A stretch of DNA of 64,000 nt from Polaromonas sp. P2-4 (GTDB lineage: Bacteria; Pseudomonadota; Gammaproteobacteria; Burkholderiales; Burkholderiaceae_C). Where the stretch lies: assembly GCA_024703855.1 (NCBI GenBank), contig CP087965.1, positions 1,000,001 to 1,064,000 of the forward strand. Direction: 5' to 3'. Position numbers and translations under genes: made by a program. The notes under the pieces are model-generated. The model ran no database searches. It worked only from the letters and a program-made list of their open reading frames with translations, and had not been told where the DNA came from. Below are positions 30,452 to 42,100 of the stretch, piece after piece. Numbering within the stretch: position 1 is the first letter of the stretch; each line of letters begins with the position of its first letter.

Positions 30452-31637
30452 CTAGGCCCCGAGAAACTCGCCAATCGGCTTCAGATCGTCCAGCCGGTCA
30501 CAAACAGACTTGACGATCATGAGAATGGGTACGCCAAGCAACAGACCCCAAACACCCCACAGCCAGCCCCAAGCCAGCAGCCCGACAAACACCGCCACCG
30601 GGCTCATGCGACTGGCGCGGCCGGTCAGCCAAGGCGTGAGCAGGTTGCCGACGAGGGTATGGATGACCAACGAAGCACCGCCCACCACAAGCGCCATGTT
30701 GAGCGAGCCAAACTGCAGGAAGCCGACCAGTGCCGAAGCCACCGCCATCACCAGCGAACCGACATAAGGCACCAGATTCAGCACGCCCGCAACAATGCCC
30801 CACACCGCAGCGTTGTCCAGCCCGATGGCCAGCAAGGCCAGCCAGGTCAGCACGCCGACCAGCGCACTGGTCAAAAATTGCACCTGCAAATAGCGCTGGA
30901 TAGCGCCTGTAATTTCGTGCAGCGCCTGCAAGGTTATTTTCTTGCTGCTCAGGCTGGGGCCGGCCAGCTTGATCAGCTTTCGGCGAAAGGTATCGCCGGA
31001 CAGCATCAGGAAGTACGTGAGGAACACGACGGCCGTGGTTTGGCCTACCAAGGCTATCAGGCCCAGGGTGCCTGTCCACAAATAGTCTTTCACGTTAAAT
31101 CGCGACGACTCAATCACCACGCGCATGGCACCCCGGTTGGCACCGGGTGACGCAGCGCCTTCACGCGGCCTGTTCGATTTGCGACGCCGCTTTCTGAACG
31201 GATTCCAGGGCGTTGTCCGATGTGCCGCCACGGGTTTTCACAGCCCGCGTGAACTTTTCGGCCGCCATGGGCAAGGACTCCAGCAATTCGGCCGCCTCAT
31301 CGCTCAGCGCATAGGCGGTGACGCTGATGGAACTCAAAATTGCCAATAGCAGCACCGCGGCACTCAACCAGCGCGGCACGCGTTTGAGCTCCAGCCAGTT
31401 GACGACGGGCGAGAGCGCGTAACTGAACATCACACTCAACATCACCGGAATAAAAACCGCCTTGGCCCAATGCAGCACAAACAGGCTGGCCAGAACCGCC
31501 AGTATGACCAGCGACACATTGCGGATATCCACGGGCATGTGAAGAAGCACCCGGTCGGGCTCGGGTAAAGGCACCGCTTCGGGTTCCGCAAGGAGCGCGG
31601 CTGCAGCGTGTTCTTCAGTCATTTGTGTGTTTCTCAT
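30452..31637 (-). CDS. AI-2E/PerM family membrane transporter (one frameshift)
   Basis: Polytopic protein of about 395 aa of the AI-2E exporter / PerM family. N-terminal helices (VILAVLASLFVLHWAKAVFI) lead into the conserved VMLSVMFSYALSPVVNWLE. After a long soluble loop the C-terminal part has NLVPYVGSLVMAVASALVG and GNLLTPWLTGRASRMSPVAV. The frame is lost near 31165, where a premature stop interrupts QIEQAA-REGAAS. The substrate is unknown. The family is named after autoinducer-2 export, but this should not be assumed. Confidence 0.85.
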
Positions 31638-31847
31638 AAGTCTGCGTTGGCGTCTGCATTGGTGCGACCGCTGACATTGCCCCAGAGAAACCGGGACAGG
31701 GCAGTCTCCACCATTTTTATGCCTTCATTCAAACCGAAGGGCAAGTGAAACTGTGTAGGACGCTTCCGCTGAAATTGACCGGTTGCCTGCTTGATGTGTC
31801 TTTCAGCCCTGAAAAAATCAGCATCAAGCACCGCTGAAAGAGCGCCA

Positions 31848-32589
31848 TCAACCCACAATCGCTTCCCGCACCGCACTGAGCTGGCGGCGCGAAACCGTGA
31901 GCACTTCGTCAATGCCATTGAGCCTCACCGCCCAGCCATCGCCTTCCTCGGGGTCAAAATGTTTTTCGAGCGCACGCACCGCACGCCGCGCAATCAGCGC
32001 ATTGCAGGTGTATGCGCATGAACTGCGCTGTATGACGCTCTTCCAGCTCGCTTAATGAGCCGTCGAGGATGTAGCTGCGGGTGGCGGTGCGCACCGTGAT
32101 GTACTTGAGCTCTGCCTTGAGGTACAGCACGTCCGCCAACGGCACCCGCTCGGTCCGGCCGCGGTCCTGAATGATGAGCGTTTCCTGGGCAGTATCGGGC
32201 GACAGCGACCGTGCAGGTTGCATAAGTCGCTCTACTTTTTGTAGCGCCTGTTGCAGGCGTTCCAGGCGCACCGGCTTGGTCAGGTAGTCAATGGCTTCCA
32301 GCTCAAACGCCTGCACGGCATGCTCGGAATGCGCCGTGACAAACACCACGACGGGCGGCCGGGGCAAGGCGGCAATGGTTCGGGCCAGCGTCATGCCATC
32401 GACCCCGGGCATGCGAATGTCCAGCAGCACCACATCAAACTTTTCACGCTGCAAGGCGGTCATGGCCTGCACTGCATTGGCCGCTTCTGCGGCCACCGTC
32501 GCAGCAGGGGCGGTGCAATCGCCCAGCAGGGTGCGCAGGCGAGCGCGCGCCAGGGCTTCGTCGTCAACCACCAATACATTGAGCTTCAT
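31848..32589 (-). CDS. algR: LytTR-family response regulator, AlgR-like (one frameshift)
   Basis: About 247 aa. The receiver domain has VLVVDDEALARARLR, the phosphoacceptor Asp in VVLLDIRMPGVDG, the Thr of FVTAH and the Lys of YLTKPVR. The C-terminal LytTR DNA-binding domain has IIQDRGRTERVPLADVLYLK and RSYILDGSLSELEE. A shift near 32012 hides the end (IHRNALIARRAVRALEKHF ... RRQLSAVREAIVG), which finishes at a TGA at 31848-31850. The start overlaps the algZ stop (ATGA). In Pseudomonas AlgR controls exopolysaccharide and type IV pili and sits directly before hemC. Here it does not. Confidence 0.88.
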
Positions 32590-33643
32590 GCGGGAACCTC
32601 CAGCCTGACCTGAAATATGCCATCCTTGAACACCACCCTGAACTGCGCCTGCACATCATGCAGCAAGTGCAGGCGTTCGCGCACATTGGCCAGCGCCAGT
32701 CCGTGACCTCGCTCCCCGCACCAGCGGGCGTGGAGTTGGTCACCTTGATCACCACCATGCTGCCGCGCTTGAGGGTGGATATCTTGAGTTGCGCTCCGCT
32801 GGCACTGGGCTCCACGCCGTGTTTGACCGCGTTTTCCACCAGCGGCTGCAGCAGCAGCGGCGGCAGTTTGGCTTGGCTCGCGCTGGCATCCAGGCTCCAT
32901 TGCACCTGCAGGCGCTCGCCAAAGCGGACCTGCTCAATTGCCAGGTAACGCTGCGCCAGCGCGATTTCCTGCCCCAGCGTCACCGACTCGGCCGGGTCGG
33001 CCAGCGCATGGCGAAACAGCTCACTCAGGTCTTCCAGCACGGCCTCGGCCTTGGCTGGCTCGGCACGCACCAGGGCAATGGCGCTGTTGAGTGTGTTGAA
33101 CAAAAAGTGCGGCCGAATCCACGATTGCAACTCGGCCAGCCGCGCGGTCGTGGCCGCAGGCGTGCGCGCCTTGGCGCGCCAAAACAAGCCCGCCAGCACC
33201 ATGGCCGACAGCAAAGCACCCGCCGCAGCGCTGGCCCACCAAGGCGCAGGTTGCAGCAGCCCCATCAGGGCCAGCATGCCGCAGCCATACAGCCCGGCAG
33301 CTACCCCCAGCGCAATGCCGGCGAGCCACTGCAGCGAAGGCTGCAACCGGCTCAGGTACGCCTTCAGGGCACAAGCGGCAATCAGCCAGGCCAGCGTGGC
33401 GGGCAACACCCCGCCTGTCAGCAACGAAAAGCGCAGCAACCAGTCCACCACCTCAGCCGCGCCAAACATGGCGCCCACCCCCACCACCGCCTCCACAAAC
33501 AGCACCGCCCGCAACACCACACCCACGTGACAGGCGTCAAACATGCTGGTGCGCAAGGCGGGTGGATCGGAGGGCAATTCACCCGGGGCGCTTCCCAGCA
33601 GGGTGGATTCCCCAAAGCCCAGCGAATCGGGTGCTGAGTTCAT
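32586..33643 (-). CDS. algZ: LytS/AlgZ-type sensor histidine kinase (one frameshift)
   Basis: About 352 aa. Four membrane helices (residues about 25-145) are followed by a His_kinase domain of the LytS class: LQSWIRPHFLFNTLNSAIAL contains the phospho-accepting His, then YLAIEQVRFGERLQV and LLLQPLVENAVKHGVEP. The frame shifts near 32705, and the ATP-binding G-box (GHGLALANVRERL) and terminus FQVRLEVPA lie in the next frame. I start at ATG 33643 (MNSAPDSLGFGES). The frame extends further upstream without a good RBS. It pairs with AlgR and is divergent from argH. Confidence 0.87.
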
Positions 33644-33832
33644 GTGGTGCTGCAAGTCTTGTTCATGGTTAATCGGGTCACAGATAAAATCCAGAGCATG
33701 AGTATTGCATTGCCCGACATTTGCAATTACCCCTGAAACCAGTACATCCCGCCAGAATAACGCACTTGGCACCCCCATCGCCTGATAACGACCCGTACCG
33801 CCCTGCCTGCGTCCCCCCAACGAAAGCCTGAC

Positions 33833-35240
<1,408 letters not shown>

Positions 35241-35277
35241 AGCGGCCCCAACCAGAAACAGCCTCCATTGGAGGGGC

Positions 35278-35360
35278 CAGCAATTTCCCGCCGGGCCGCC
35301 CCAAGGGAAATTAGCCCCTCGGGGGGCAGAGAGCTACATGCAATGAGCGAACGTGGGGGC
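35278..35360 (-). repeat. GC-rich repeat, copy 3, intergenic
   Basis: On the minus strand CCCCCACGTTCGCTCATTG leads to GCCCCCCGAGGGGC, TAATTTCCCTTGGGG, CGGCCCGGCGGGAAATTG. It lies between argH and the two-component operon, ending 3 bp before the PmrA-like box. Confidence 0.85.
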
Positions 35361-35362
35361 CA

Positions 35363-35395
35363 TTTAAGCCTCGTCTAAGCTGCCACTTGCATACT
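35363..35395 (+). promoter_or_regulatory. PmrA/QseB-like box and promoter of the two-component operon
   Basis: TTTAAG-CCTCG-TCTAAG (35363-35379) is a direct repeat of two six-base half-sites with a 5-bp spacer, close to the known PmrA box YTTAAK-N5-YTTAAK. A CATACT -10-like hexamer follows 10 bp later (35390-35395). The layout puts the box at the -35 position, as in OmpR/PhoB-type class II activation. The same motif recurs at 37471, before degP. Confidence 0.72.
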
Positions 35396-35417
35396 GTGCA
35401 GCTTCAAGGATCTCACG

Positions 35418-36076
35418 ATGCGCTTACTGCTGGTTGAAGACGATGCCATGATTGGCGAAACCGTGCTGCAGGTGCTGCGCACCGAGCACTATGCCGTGGA
35501 CTGGGTCAGGGACGGCAGCCTGGCAGACGAAGCGCTGCGCAGTGAACAGTACGACCTGGTGCTGCTCGACCTTGGCCTGCCCCGGCGTGATGGCCTGGAG
35601 GTATTGCGCGCTGCTGCGCGCCCGGCGCAACACGACACCGGTTCTTGTGGCCACGGCGCGTGATGCCGTCGGCGACCGGATTGCCGGCCTGGACGCCGGC
35701 GCCGACGACTATGTGGTCAAACCCTATGACACCGACGAACTGCTGGCCCGCATACGCGCTGCTGCTGCGCTGCAGCGCCGGCCGGGCCGAGCCGGTGTTC
35801 GAGCACAAGGGCGTCAGCCTGAACCCCGCCACCCATGAAGCCAGCCTTCATGGCCAGCCGGTGTCGCTGTCAGCCCGCGAATGGGCCGTGCTGGAACCCC
35901 TGCTGGCTCGCCCCGGCGTGGTGCTGTCGCGCGCCCAGCTTGAAGAAAAACTTTTCAGCTGGAAAGACGACATCAGCAGCAATGCGGTCGAGGTCTATAT
36001 TCACGGCGTGCGTAAAAAGCTCGGCAACGACCTCATACAGACGGTGCGCGGCCTCGGTTACGTGGTGCCCAAATAA
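35418..36076 (+). CDS. OmpR-family response regulator, PmrA/QseB/TctD-like (two frameshifts)
   Basis: About 220 aa. Receiver: [14 protein letters not shown], Asp in [18 protein letters not shown], Thr in VATARDAV, Lys in [19 protein letters not shown]. The winged-helix output domain has [20 protein letters not shown] and [20 protein letters not shown] with the terminal [10 protein letters not shown]. Frames change near 35605 and 35765. AAGGA precedes the ATG by about 9 bp. The stop TAA overlaps the kinase start (TAATG). Family and box both point to self-regulation and control of degP. Confidence 0.88.
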
Positions 36077-37449
36077 TGAAGCGTTCAACATCACATTCAC
36101 TACGCGGGCGATTACTCTGGTTTGTGCTGGTGGCCATTTTGCTTGCCGCCGTGGCGCAGGCCATCACCGCCTACCGCGGTGCAGTGCAACAGGCCGACGC
36201 CCTGTTCGACGACCATTTGCAGCAGATGGCACGCTCACTGCGAAGCGGGGTTCCGCTGAACCTGCCGCTTGCGGAAGGCGGCGATGACGAGGGCTTTGAT
36301 CTCTATGTGCAGATCTGGGGACAGGACGGCACCCAGCTGTTTCGTTCCACCCGTTCTGCATTGCCACCGCGTGCGGTCCTGGGCTTTTCCGATGTCGAAG
36401 CCAACGGCAACCGTTACCGGGTCTACACCCTGCAAACCGCTTTTCAAACCGTCCAGATTGCGCAGGATCTCGATGCCCGTGCAGCTCGGGCTCGCGCACT
36501 GGCTATCCGGGCTGTGCTGCCCTTTGCCCTGCTCACGCCCCTGTTGATGCTGGCGGTCTGGTGGGCCATCAGCCAATCCCTGGCGCCCATAGAGCGTGCG
36601 CGCCGACAGGTCGCCAGCCGCGCCGCCGACGACTTTTCTCCGCTGGAAGATGTGGGCCTGCCCGATGAAGTCCGTCCGCTGGTGGACGAACTCAACCTGC
36701 TGTTTGGCAGGGTGCGCAGCGCCTTTGATGCGCAAAAGAATTTCGTGGCCGATGCCGCGCACGAACTGCGTTCGCCGCTGACAGCTTTGAAGCTCCAGGC
36801 GCAGGCCTTGCGTCGTGCCGATGAAGACTCGACTGCGCGCGAAGCGGGCATCACCCGGCTGAACCAGGGCATAGACCGGGCCATCCGGCTGGTGGAGCAG
36901 TTGTTGGTACTGGCACGCGAAGAAGCTGGTGCGGGACAGACATCAGCCACCGCCGAGCCGGTCGATTTGCAGGAAGTCATCAAGCTTGCCGTGGCAGATG
37001 TGCTGCCGCAGGCCACGCACAAGCAGATTGATCTGGGCCTAACCGAAAACCAGACGCCGCAAGCCTCCCAGATCACCGGCCAGCGTGAGGCCCTGCGCAT
37101 GATGCTGCGCAACCTGCTGGACAACGCCATCAAGTACACACCGGTATCAGGTCAGATTGATGTGTCGCTTCAGGTGCAGCAAGACCAGTGCGCGCTCACC
37201 ATTGAAGACAGCGGCCCCGGCATTGCACCAGATGACCGCCAGCGCGTTTTTGATCGTTTCTTTCGCGCCAGCGATGTCGCGCTTGAACCCGGCAGCGGCC
37301 TCGGACTGGCCATCGTCAAAATCATTGCCGAGCGACATGGTGCAACGATTGCGCTGGATCAGTCAGCGCGCCTGGGCGGTTTGAAGGTTGATGTGCATTT
37401 TCCAGTCTCTGGCTCGCCCTCCCTGCCCTCGCCCGTTCGCAGCGCCTGA
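36076..37449 (+). CDS. Sensor histidine kinase, QseC/PmrB/TctE-like
   Basis: Intact 457-aa two-pass membrane kinase. TM1 is at about residues 12-32 (LLWFVLVAILLAAVAQAITA), the periplasmic sensor at 33-155, and TM2 at about 156-176 (AVLPFALLTPLLMLAVWWAI). HAMP-like linker, H-box DAAHELRSPLTALKLQ, N-box MLRNLLDNAIKYTPV, G1 EDSGPGIAPDD, F-box RFFRAS and G2 GSGLGLAIVK are all present. The N-terminal sensor carries acidic patches (PLAEGGDDEGFD), which in PmrB-like kinases can bind cations. Its partner regulator overlaps by one base. Confidence 0.93.
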   Translation: MKRSTSHSLRGRLLWFVLVAILLAAVAQAITAYRGAVQQADALFDDHLQQMARSLRSGVPLNLPLAEGGDDEGFDLYVQIWGQDGTQLFRSTRSALPPRAVLGFSDVEANGNRYRVYTLQTAFQTVQIAQDLDARAARARALAIRAVLPFALLTPLLMLAVWWAISQSLAPIERARRQVASRAADDFSPLEDVGLPDEVRPLVDELNLLFGRVRSAFDAQKNFVADAAHELRSPLTALKLQAQALRRADEDSTAREAGITRLNQGIDRAIRLVEQLLVLAREEAGAGQTSATAEPVDLQEVIKLAVADVLPQATHKQIDLGLTENQTPQASQITGQREALRMMLRNLLDNAIKYTPVSGQIDVSLQVQQDQCALTIEDSGPGIAPDDRQRVFDRFFRASDVALEPGSGLGLAIVKIIAERHGATIALDQSARLGGLKVDVHFPVSGSPSLPSPVRSA

Positions 37450-37470
37450 GGCTGTTGCCCCGCTACTGAC

Positions 37471-37504
37471 CTTAAGCCTCGCCTAAGACTGCGTCCTCAT
37501 AGTT
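37471..37504 (+). promoter_or_regulatory. PmrA/QseB-like box upstream of degP
   Basis: CTTAAG-CCTCG-CCTAAG (37471-37487) is almost identical to the box at 35363, including the CCTCG spacer. A CATAGT -10-like hexamer lies 11 bp downstream. The degP ATG is at 37551. Confidence 0.72.
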
Positions 37505-37550
37505 GTGGGTACCGGCACCGCTGTGTGCCTCCTACCGAAAGGAACGCTCC

Positions 37551-39052
37551 ATGAAATCTGCTGCCTTGAAAAGTACCTCACTGGTTGTTGCCCTGTTGAC
37601 CGCGGGTGCCATTGGTGGTGCCGGGGTGACTGCGTTCAATGCCATGCATGCCACGGCCACTGCTACCGCGCCAAGCGCCACAGTTAGCCAGGCTGCGGCT
37701 GGCGCAGTCGGCATGACTGCGACACTGCCAGATTTTCCGCAAATCACCGAACGCTACGGGCCGGCCGTGGTCAATATCAGTGTTACCGGCACGACCAAGG
37801 TGTCTGACCAATCGCCGCTGATGCAAGGTGATGAGGATGACGATGCGCTGTCCAATGATCCGTTCTTTGAATTTTTCCGCCGCTTCCAGCAAGGCCAGGG
37901 GAGAGGCCGCAGTCAACAGGAAGTGCCCACGCATGGCCAGGGTTCCGGCTTTATCGTCAGCAGTGACGGCCTCATCCTGACCAACGCCCACGTGGTGAAG
38001 GGTGCGAAAGAAGTCACCGTCAAATTAACCGACCGGCGTGAGTACCGCGCCAAGGTCTTGGGTGCTGACCCCAAAACCGATGTCGCCGTGCTGCGCATTA
38101 ACGCCAAAAACCTGCCGGTGGTGACCCTTGGAAAAACCAGCGACCTCAAGGTGGGCGAGTGGGTGCTGGCGATCGGCTCGCCCTTTGGTTTTGAAAACAC
38201 CGTGACGGCTGGCGTCGTCAGTGCCAAGGGCCGCTCGCTGCCTGACGACAGCGCCGTGCCGTTCATCCAGACCGACGTGGCCGTGAACCCCGGCAACTCG
38301 GGCGGGCCGCTCTTCAATGCCCGTGGCGAGGTGGTGGGCATCAACTCGCAGATCTACAGCCACAGCGGCGGCTACCAGGGTGTGTCGTTTGCGATTCCAA
38401 TTGACGTGGCGGTTCGAATCAAAAACCAGATCGTGGCGACCGGCAAGGCCGAGCATGCCCGCCTGGGCGTCGCAGTGCAGGAAGTGAACCAGGCCTTTGC
38501 CGACTCATTCAAGCTCGACAAACCCGAAGGCGCGCTGGTGTCCACCGTGGAAAAGGCAGCCCGGCTGACAAGGCGGGCTTGCAGTCCGGTGACGTGATTC
38601 GCAAGGTCAATGGCCAGCCCATCGTGTCTTCGGGTGACCTGCCGGCCATCATCGGCCTGGCCGCCCCTGGCGACACCGTCAAGCTGGACATCTGGCGTCA
38701 AGGTTCGGCCAAAGAAATCACGGCACGCCTTGCCAATGCCAACGAGAAATCGGCCCAGGTGGCAAGCCGGAAAGAATCACCCGGCCAAGGCAAGCTGGGC
38801 CTGGCCCTGCGCCCGTTGCAACCCGAGGAAAAACAGGAAGCCGGTATCGATAGCGGTTTGCTGGTTCAGCAAGCCAGCGGCCCGGCGGCACTGGCGGGTG
38901 TGCAAGCCGGCGACGTGCTGATCTCCATCAACGGCATACCGGTGAAAAACATTGATCAAGTACGCGCTACGGTGGCCAAATCGGACAAATCGGTCGCCTT
39001 GCTGATACAGCGCGGCGGAACCAAGATTTTTGTACCGGTGAATCTGGGCTGA
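37551..39052 (+). CDS. degP: DegP/MucD-type periplasmic serine protease (one frameshift)
   Basis: About 500-aa envelope protease-chaperone. It has an N-terminal signal/anchor (VVALLTAGAIGGAGVTAFN), a disordered Ala/Thr stretch, then the trypsin-like domain with catalytic His in LTNAHVVKGA, Asp in PKTDVAVLRI and Ser in AVNPGNSGGPLFN. Two C-terminal PDZ domains follow (from RLGVAVQEVNQ and from LGLALRPLQPE). The frame breaks near 38570 at the end of PDZ1's first strand (STVEK, then DKAGLQSGDVIRKVNG). It sits directly after the two-component operon with its own copy of the regulator box and ends at a strong terminator. Confidence 0.92.
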
Positions 39053-39068
39053 GGCGCTTCAATCACGC

Positions 39069-39096
39069 AAAAAGGCGGACTGCGGTCCGCCTTTTT
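39069..39096 (+). terminator. Rho-independent terminator after degP
   Basis: AAAAAGGCGGAC-TGCG-GTCCGCCTTTTT: perfect GC-rich stem, 4-nt loop and T5 tail, 16 bp past the degP stop. The A5/T5 symmetry could make it work in both directions. Confidence 0.93.
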
Positions 39097-39187
39097 CATG
39101 GATTTCCAGGGAATTTTTTCCCGTTAGTCCGCTATTTAGTGTTTCATGCAAATCGGCTACGCTTGGCCTCCTCAAGAGGAGGAAGAA

Positions 39188-42100
39188 GTGGGTCCATTCA
39201 TTACAAAAACACTCGCCGCATTGATCGTGGCCATGGCGCTGCAAGCGCACGCACTGCAAATCATCAGCGTATCTCCCCAGGGCGAAGTCGCCCCGCGTGC
39301 GCCAGGTCGTGGCCAAGTTCGATGAGGGCGCCGTCAACTTTGGCGACCCCAAGGCACCGTCTCCCTTGAGCTTAAGTTGCAGCGATGCGCAGGCCACCAA
39401 GGGCAATGGCCGGTGGATCAGCGAGCGCGAGTGGGCCTTTGAATTCGAGAACGACCTGCCGCCCGGTGTGAGTTGTTCGCTGAATGTGGTGCCTACGTTC
39501 AAGTCCCCCAAAAGCCAGCTGATCACCGGCAACACCAGCTACAAATTCAATACCGGCGGCCCGTTTGTGCAGAACATCCGCCCCGGCACTTACCAGCGCA
39601 TTGACGAAGAGCAGTATTTCCTGCTTCAACTCAATGGCCCCGCCACACTGCAAAGCATCAAGGACAACGTCTGGTGCGCGGCAGAAGGCCTGGGCGAGCG
39701 CGTCCCCGTCAAGCTGATTGAAGGCCAGGAACGCGATGCGCTGCTCAAATCGCAACACCTGGACAAGGCTGCCGCCAAGGACCCGCTGCAGTTCGTCACG
39801 CTGGCCTGCAACCGGCGCCTGACACCTGCCAGCAAAGTTCAACTGGTCTACGGCAAAGGCGTGAGCACACCGAGCGGCGTGCCCAACAGCGTAGAAAAAC
39901 GCTACAACTTCCAGGTGCGCGAGCCGTTTTCGGCCAGCTTTAATTGCGAGCGTGAAAACGCGCAATCGGCCTGCCTGCCGATCCGCCCCATGAATCTGAA
40001 CTTCAACGCGCCGGTGCCGCGCAAACTGGCCGAAGGCATTCGTCTGAAGTCAGGCAAGGACACGCTCAAGCCCGTGTTTGATAGCGATAGCGGCGATGGC
40101 AACAACGTCGTCTCGAACATCACCTTCAAGCCACCATTTGCCGAACAGACACAATTCACGCTTGAACTGCCCAAGGATTTCAAGGACGCCTCAGGCCGAA
40201 CCCTGCGCAATGCCGACAACTTTCCGCTGAAGGTCGCGACAGGCGCCATGCCGCCGCTGGCCAAATTTGCAGGCCGCCCCCTTTGGCATCGTGGAGCGCT
40301 TTGCCGAACCTGCAAGCCAGGGCCGCTGGGCCAGATGTGCCGGCCCTGCTGCCGGTCACGCTGCGCAATGTGGAGGCAGCGTTGCAAGTCAAGGGGCTGG
40401 CCCCGGCAGGCAAGGTCAGCGATCTGCAGCCTAGAGGCGATGCCGACATCATTGCCTGGTTTCGCAAGGTACAGCGCTACGACAGCTACGAGGTTTCGCG
40501 GAAAACGGCCTCTGCCGACGTCAAGGGCCCACTGCCCAAGCCACTCGAAGCGCGCGACAGGGACTATGTGCAGTCGCGCATGGTCTCCCTGCTGAACGGC
40601 CAGGCGGGCGTAAAGACGCTGGACTTGCCCAAACCGGCCAACAACGACCCTAGGCCCTTTGAAGTCGTCGGCATACCGCTGTCGCCCGGCTTTCACGTGG
40701 TCGAGATCGCGTCGCCAAAGCTGGGCACATCGTTGCTGGACGAGCGCCACGGCGCAGGCCGGACCATGTATGTGCGCACTTCCGCGCTGGTGACCAACCT
40801 GGGCGTGCATTTCAAGCTGGGCCGCGAAAACGCGCTGGCCTGGGTCACCACGCTGGACAAGGGTACACCGGTGGCGGGCGCCACGGTGCGCATCTCAAGC
40901 TGCAGCGGCGGCGAGATCGCCAAGGCCATCACCAATGCGCAGGGCATTGCCAATTTCAGCGGCCTGTCGTCCGAGCCGCCGCGCTGTTCGGGTGAAGATG
41001 ACGGCAACGCCTACTTCGTCAGCGCACGCGCGTTTTTGGGGTCAGAGTCCAAATTCGCCGAGCCGACGGCTCGCCCTGCAGGGCGCGGTGCCCAGCACCG
41101 CAGCGAAATTGGCGTCTGACCCCAATAACGCGGACCTGGCTTTCACTTGGAGCGACTGGCACAAAGGCATAGAACCCTGGCGCTTCAATGTGCCGACCAG
41201 CCGCGACCCCGCGGCCCGATGAACGCGCCCACACGATTTTTGACCGCAGCCTGTTTCTGCGCCGGCGAGACGGTGTCCATGAAACACGTCCTGCGCCTGG
41301 AGACCAGCAAGGGCTTTGGCCTCACTGAAGCGCCACCTGCCACGCTGGCGGTCACGCATGTGGGCAGCGGCCAGCAATACACCCAGCCCCTCGTGTGGCG
41401 CAAGACCGCTACCGGCGGCCAGAGCGCGGAAAACACCTTTTCAATTCCGCCCGCCGCCAAGCTCGGCGTCTATGAGGTGCAACTCAAGAGCAATGGCCAA
41501 AGCGCCGGGCGGGAGCGCAACTTCACCAGCGGCCAGTTCCGCGTCGAGGAATTCCGCCTGCCGGTGCTGGAAGGGCGTGTGACACCCGCCGATAAAAAGC
41601 CCTGGTCAACGTGAAATCGGTGCCCACTGATGTACAGATCAATTACGTCTCGGGTGGCGGCGCGGTCAACCTGCCCGTGCGCGTGTCGGCGCTGGTGCGC
41701 GGCAAATATTTGAGCTACAGCGATTACGAGGAATTCAATTTTTCGCCGCCCCGTGATAAACGTGGCGAGAGCAGCGAAGGCGAGGAAGAAAGCACGGCCT
41801 CGCAAGACCAGCGCGTGATTGCCGACAAACTGCCTTTGACACTGGACCGCAATGGCGCCGGCAAGGTCAACATCAACGATGTGCCGGTGGGCAAGCAGCC
41901 GCAAGAATTGCTGCTGGAAGCCACCTACGCCGACCCGAATGGCGAAGTGCAAACCGTGCGCAGCGTCTCCACGCTCTGGCCCGCAGCTGTGGTCGCCGGC
42001 ATCAAAACCGAGGGCTGGGTGTCAAGCAGCCAGAAGATCAAGTTCCAGGCGCTGGCGCTCGATTTAAGCGGAAAGCCTTCTGCCGATGTCTCACTGGACG

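Noticed and set aside
33360..33410. LIAACALKAYL in the AlgZ-like kinase as another repeat-derived peptide
   Set aside because: Only the short GCTTGTGCCCTG stretch matches; the ATAGC core and the GGGCTnnAGCC tail are missing, so it is probably chance in a membrane helix.
38405..38425. GGTTCGAATC as a tRNA T-loop
   Set aside because: It lies inside the conserved DegP coding frame, and no cloverleaf can be built around it.
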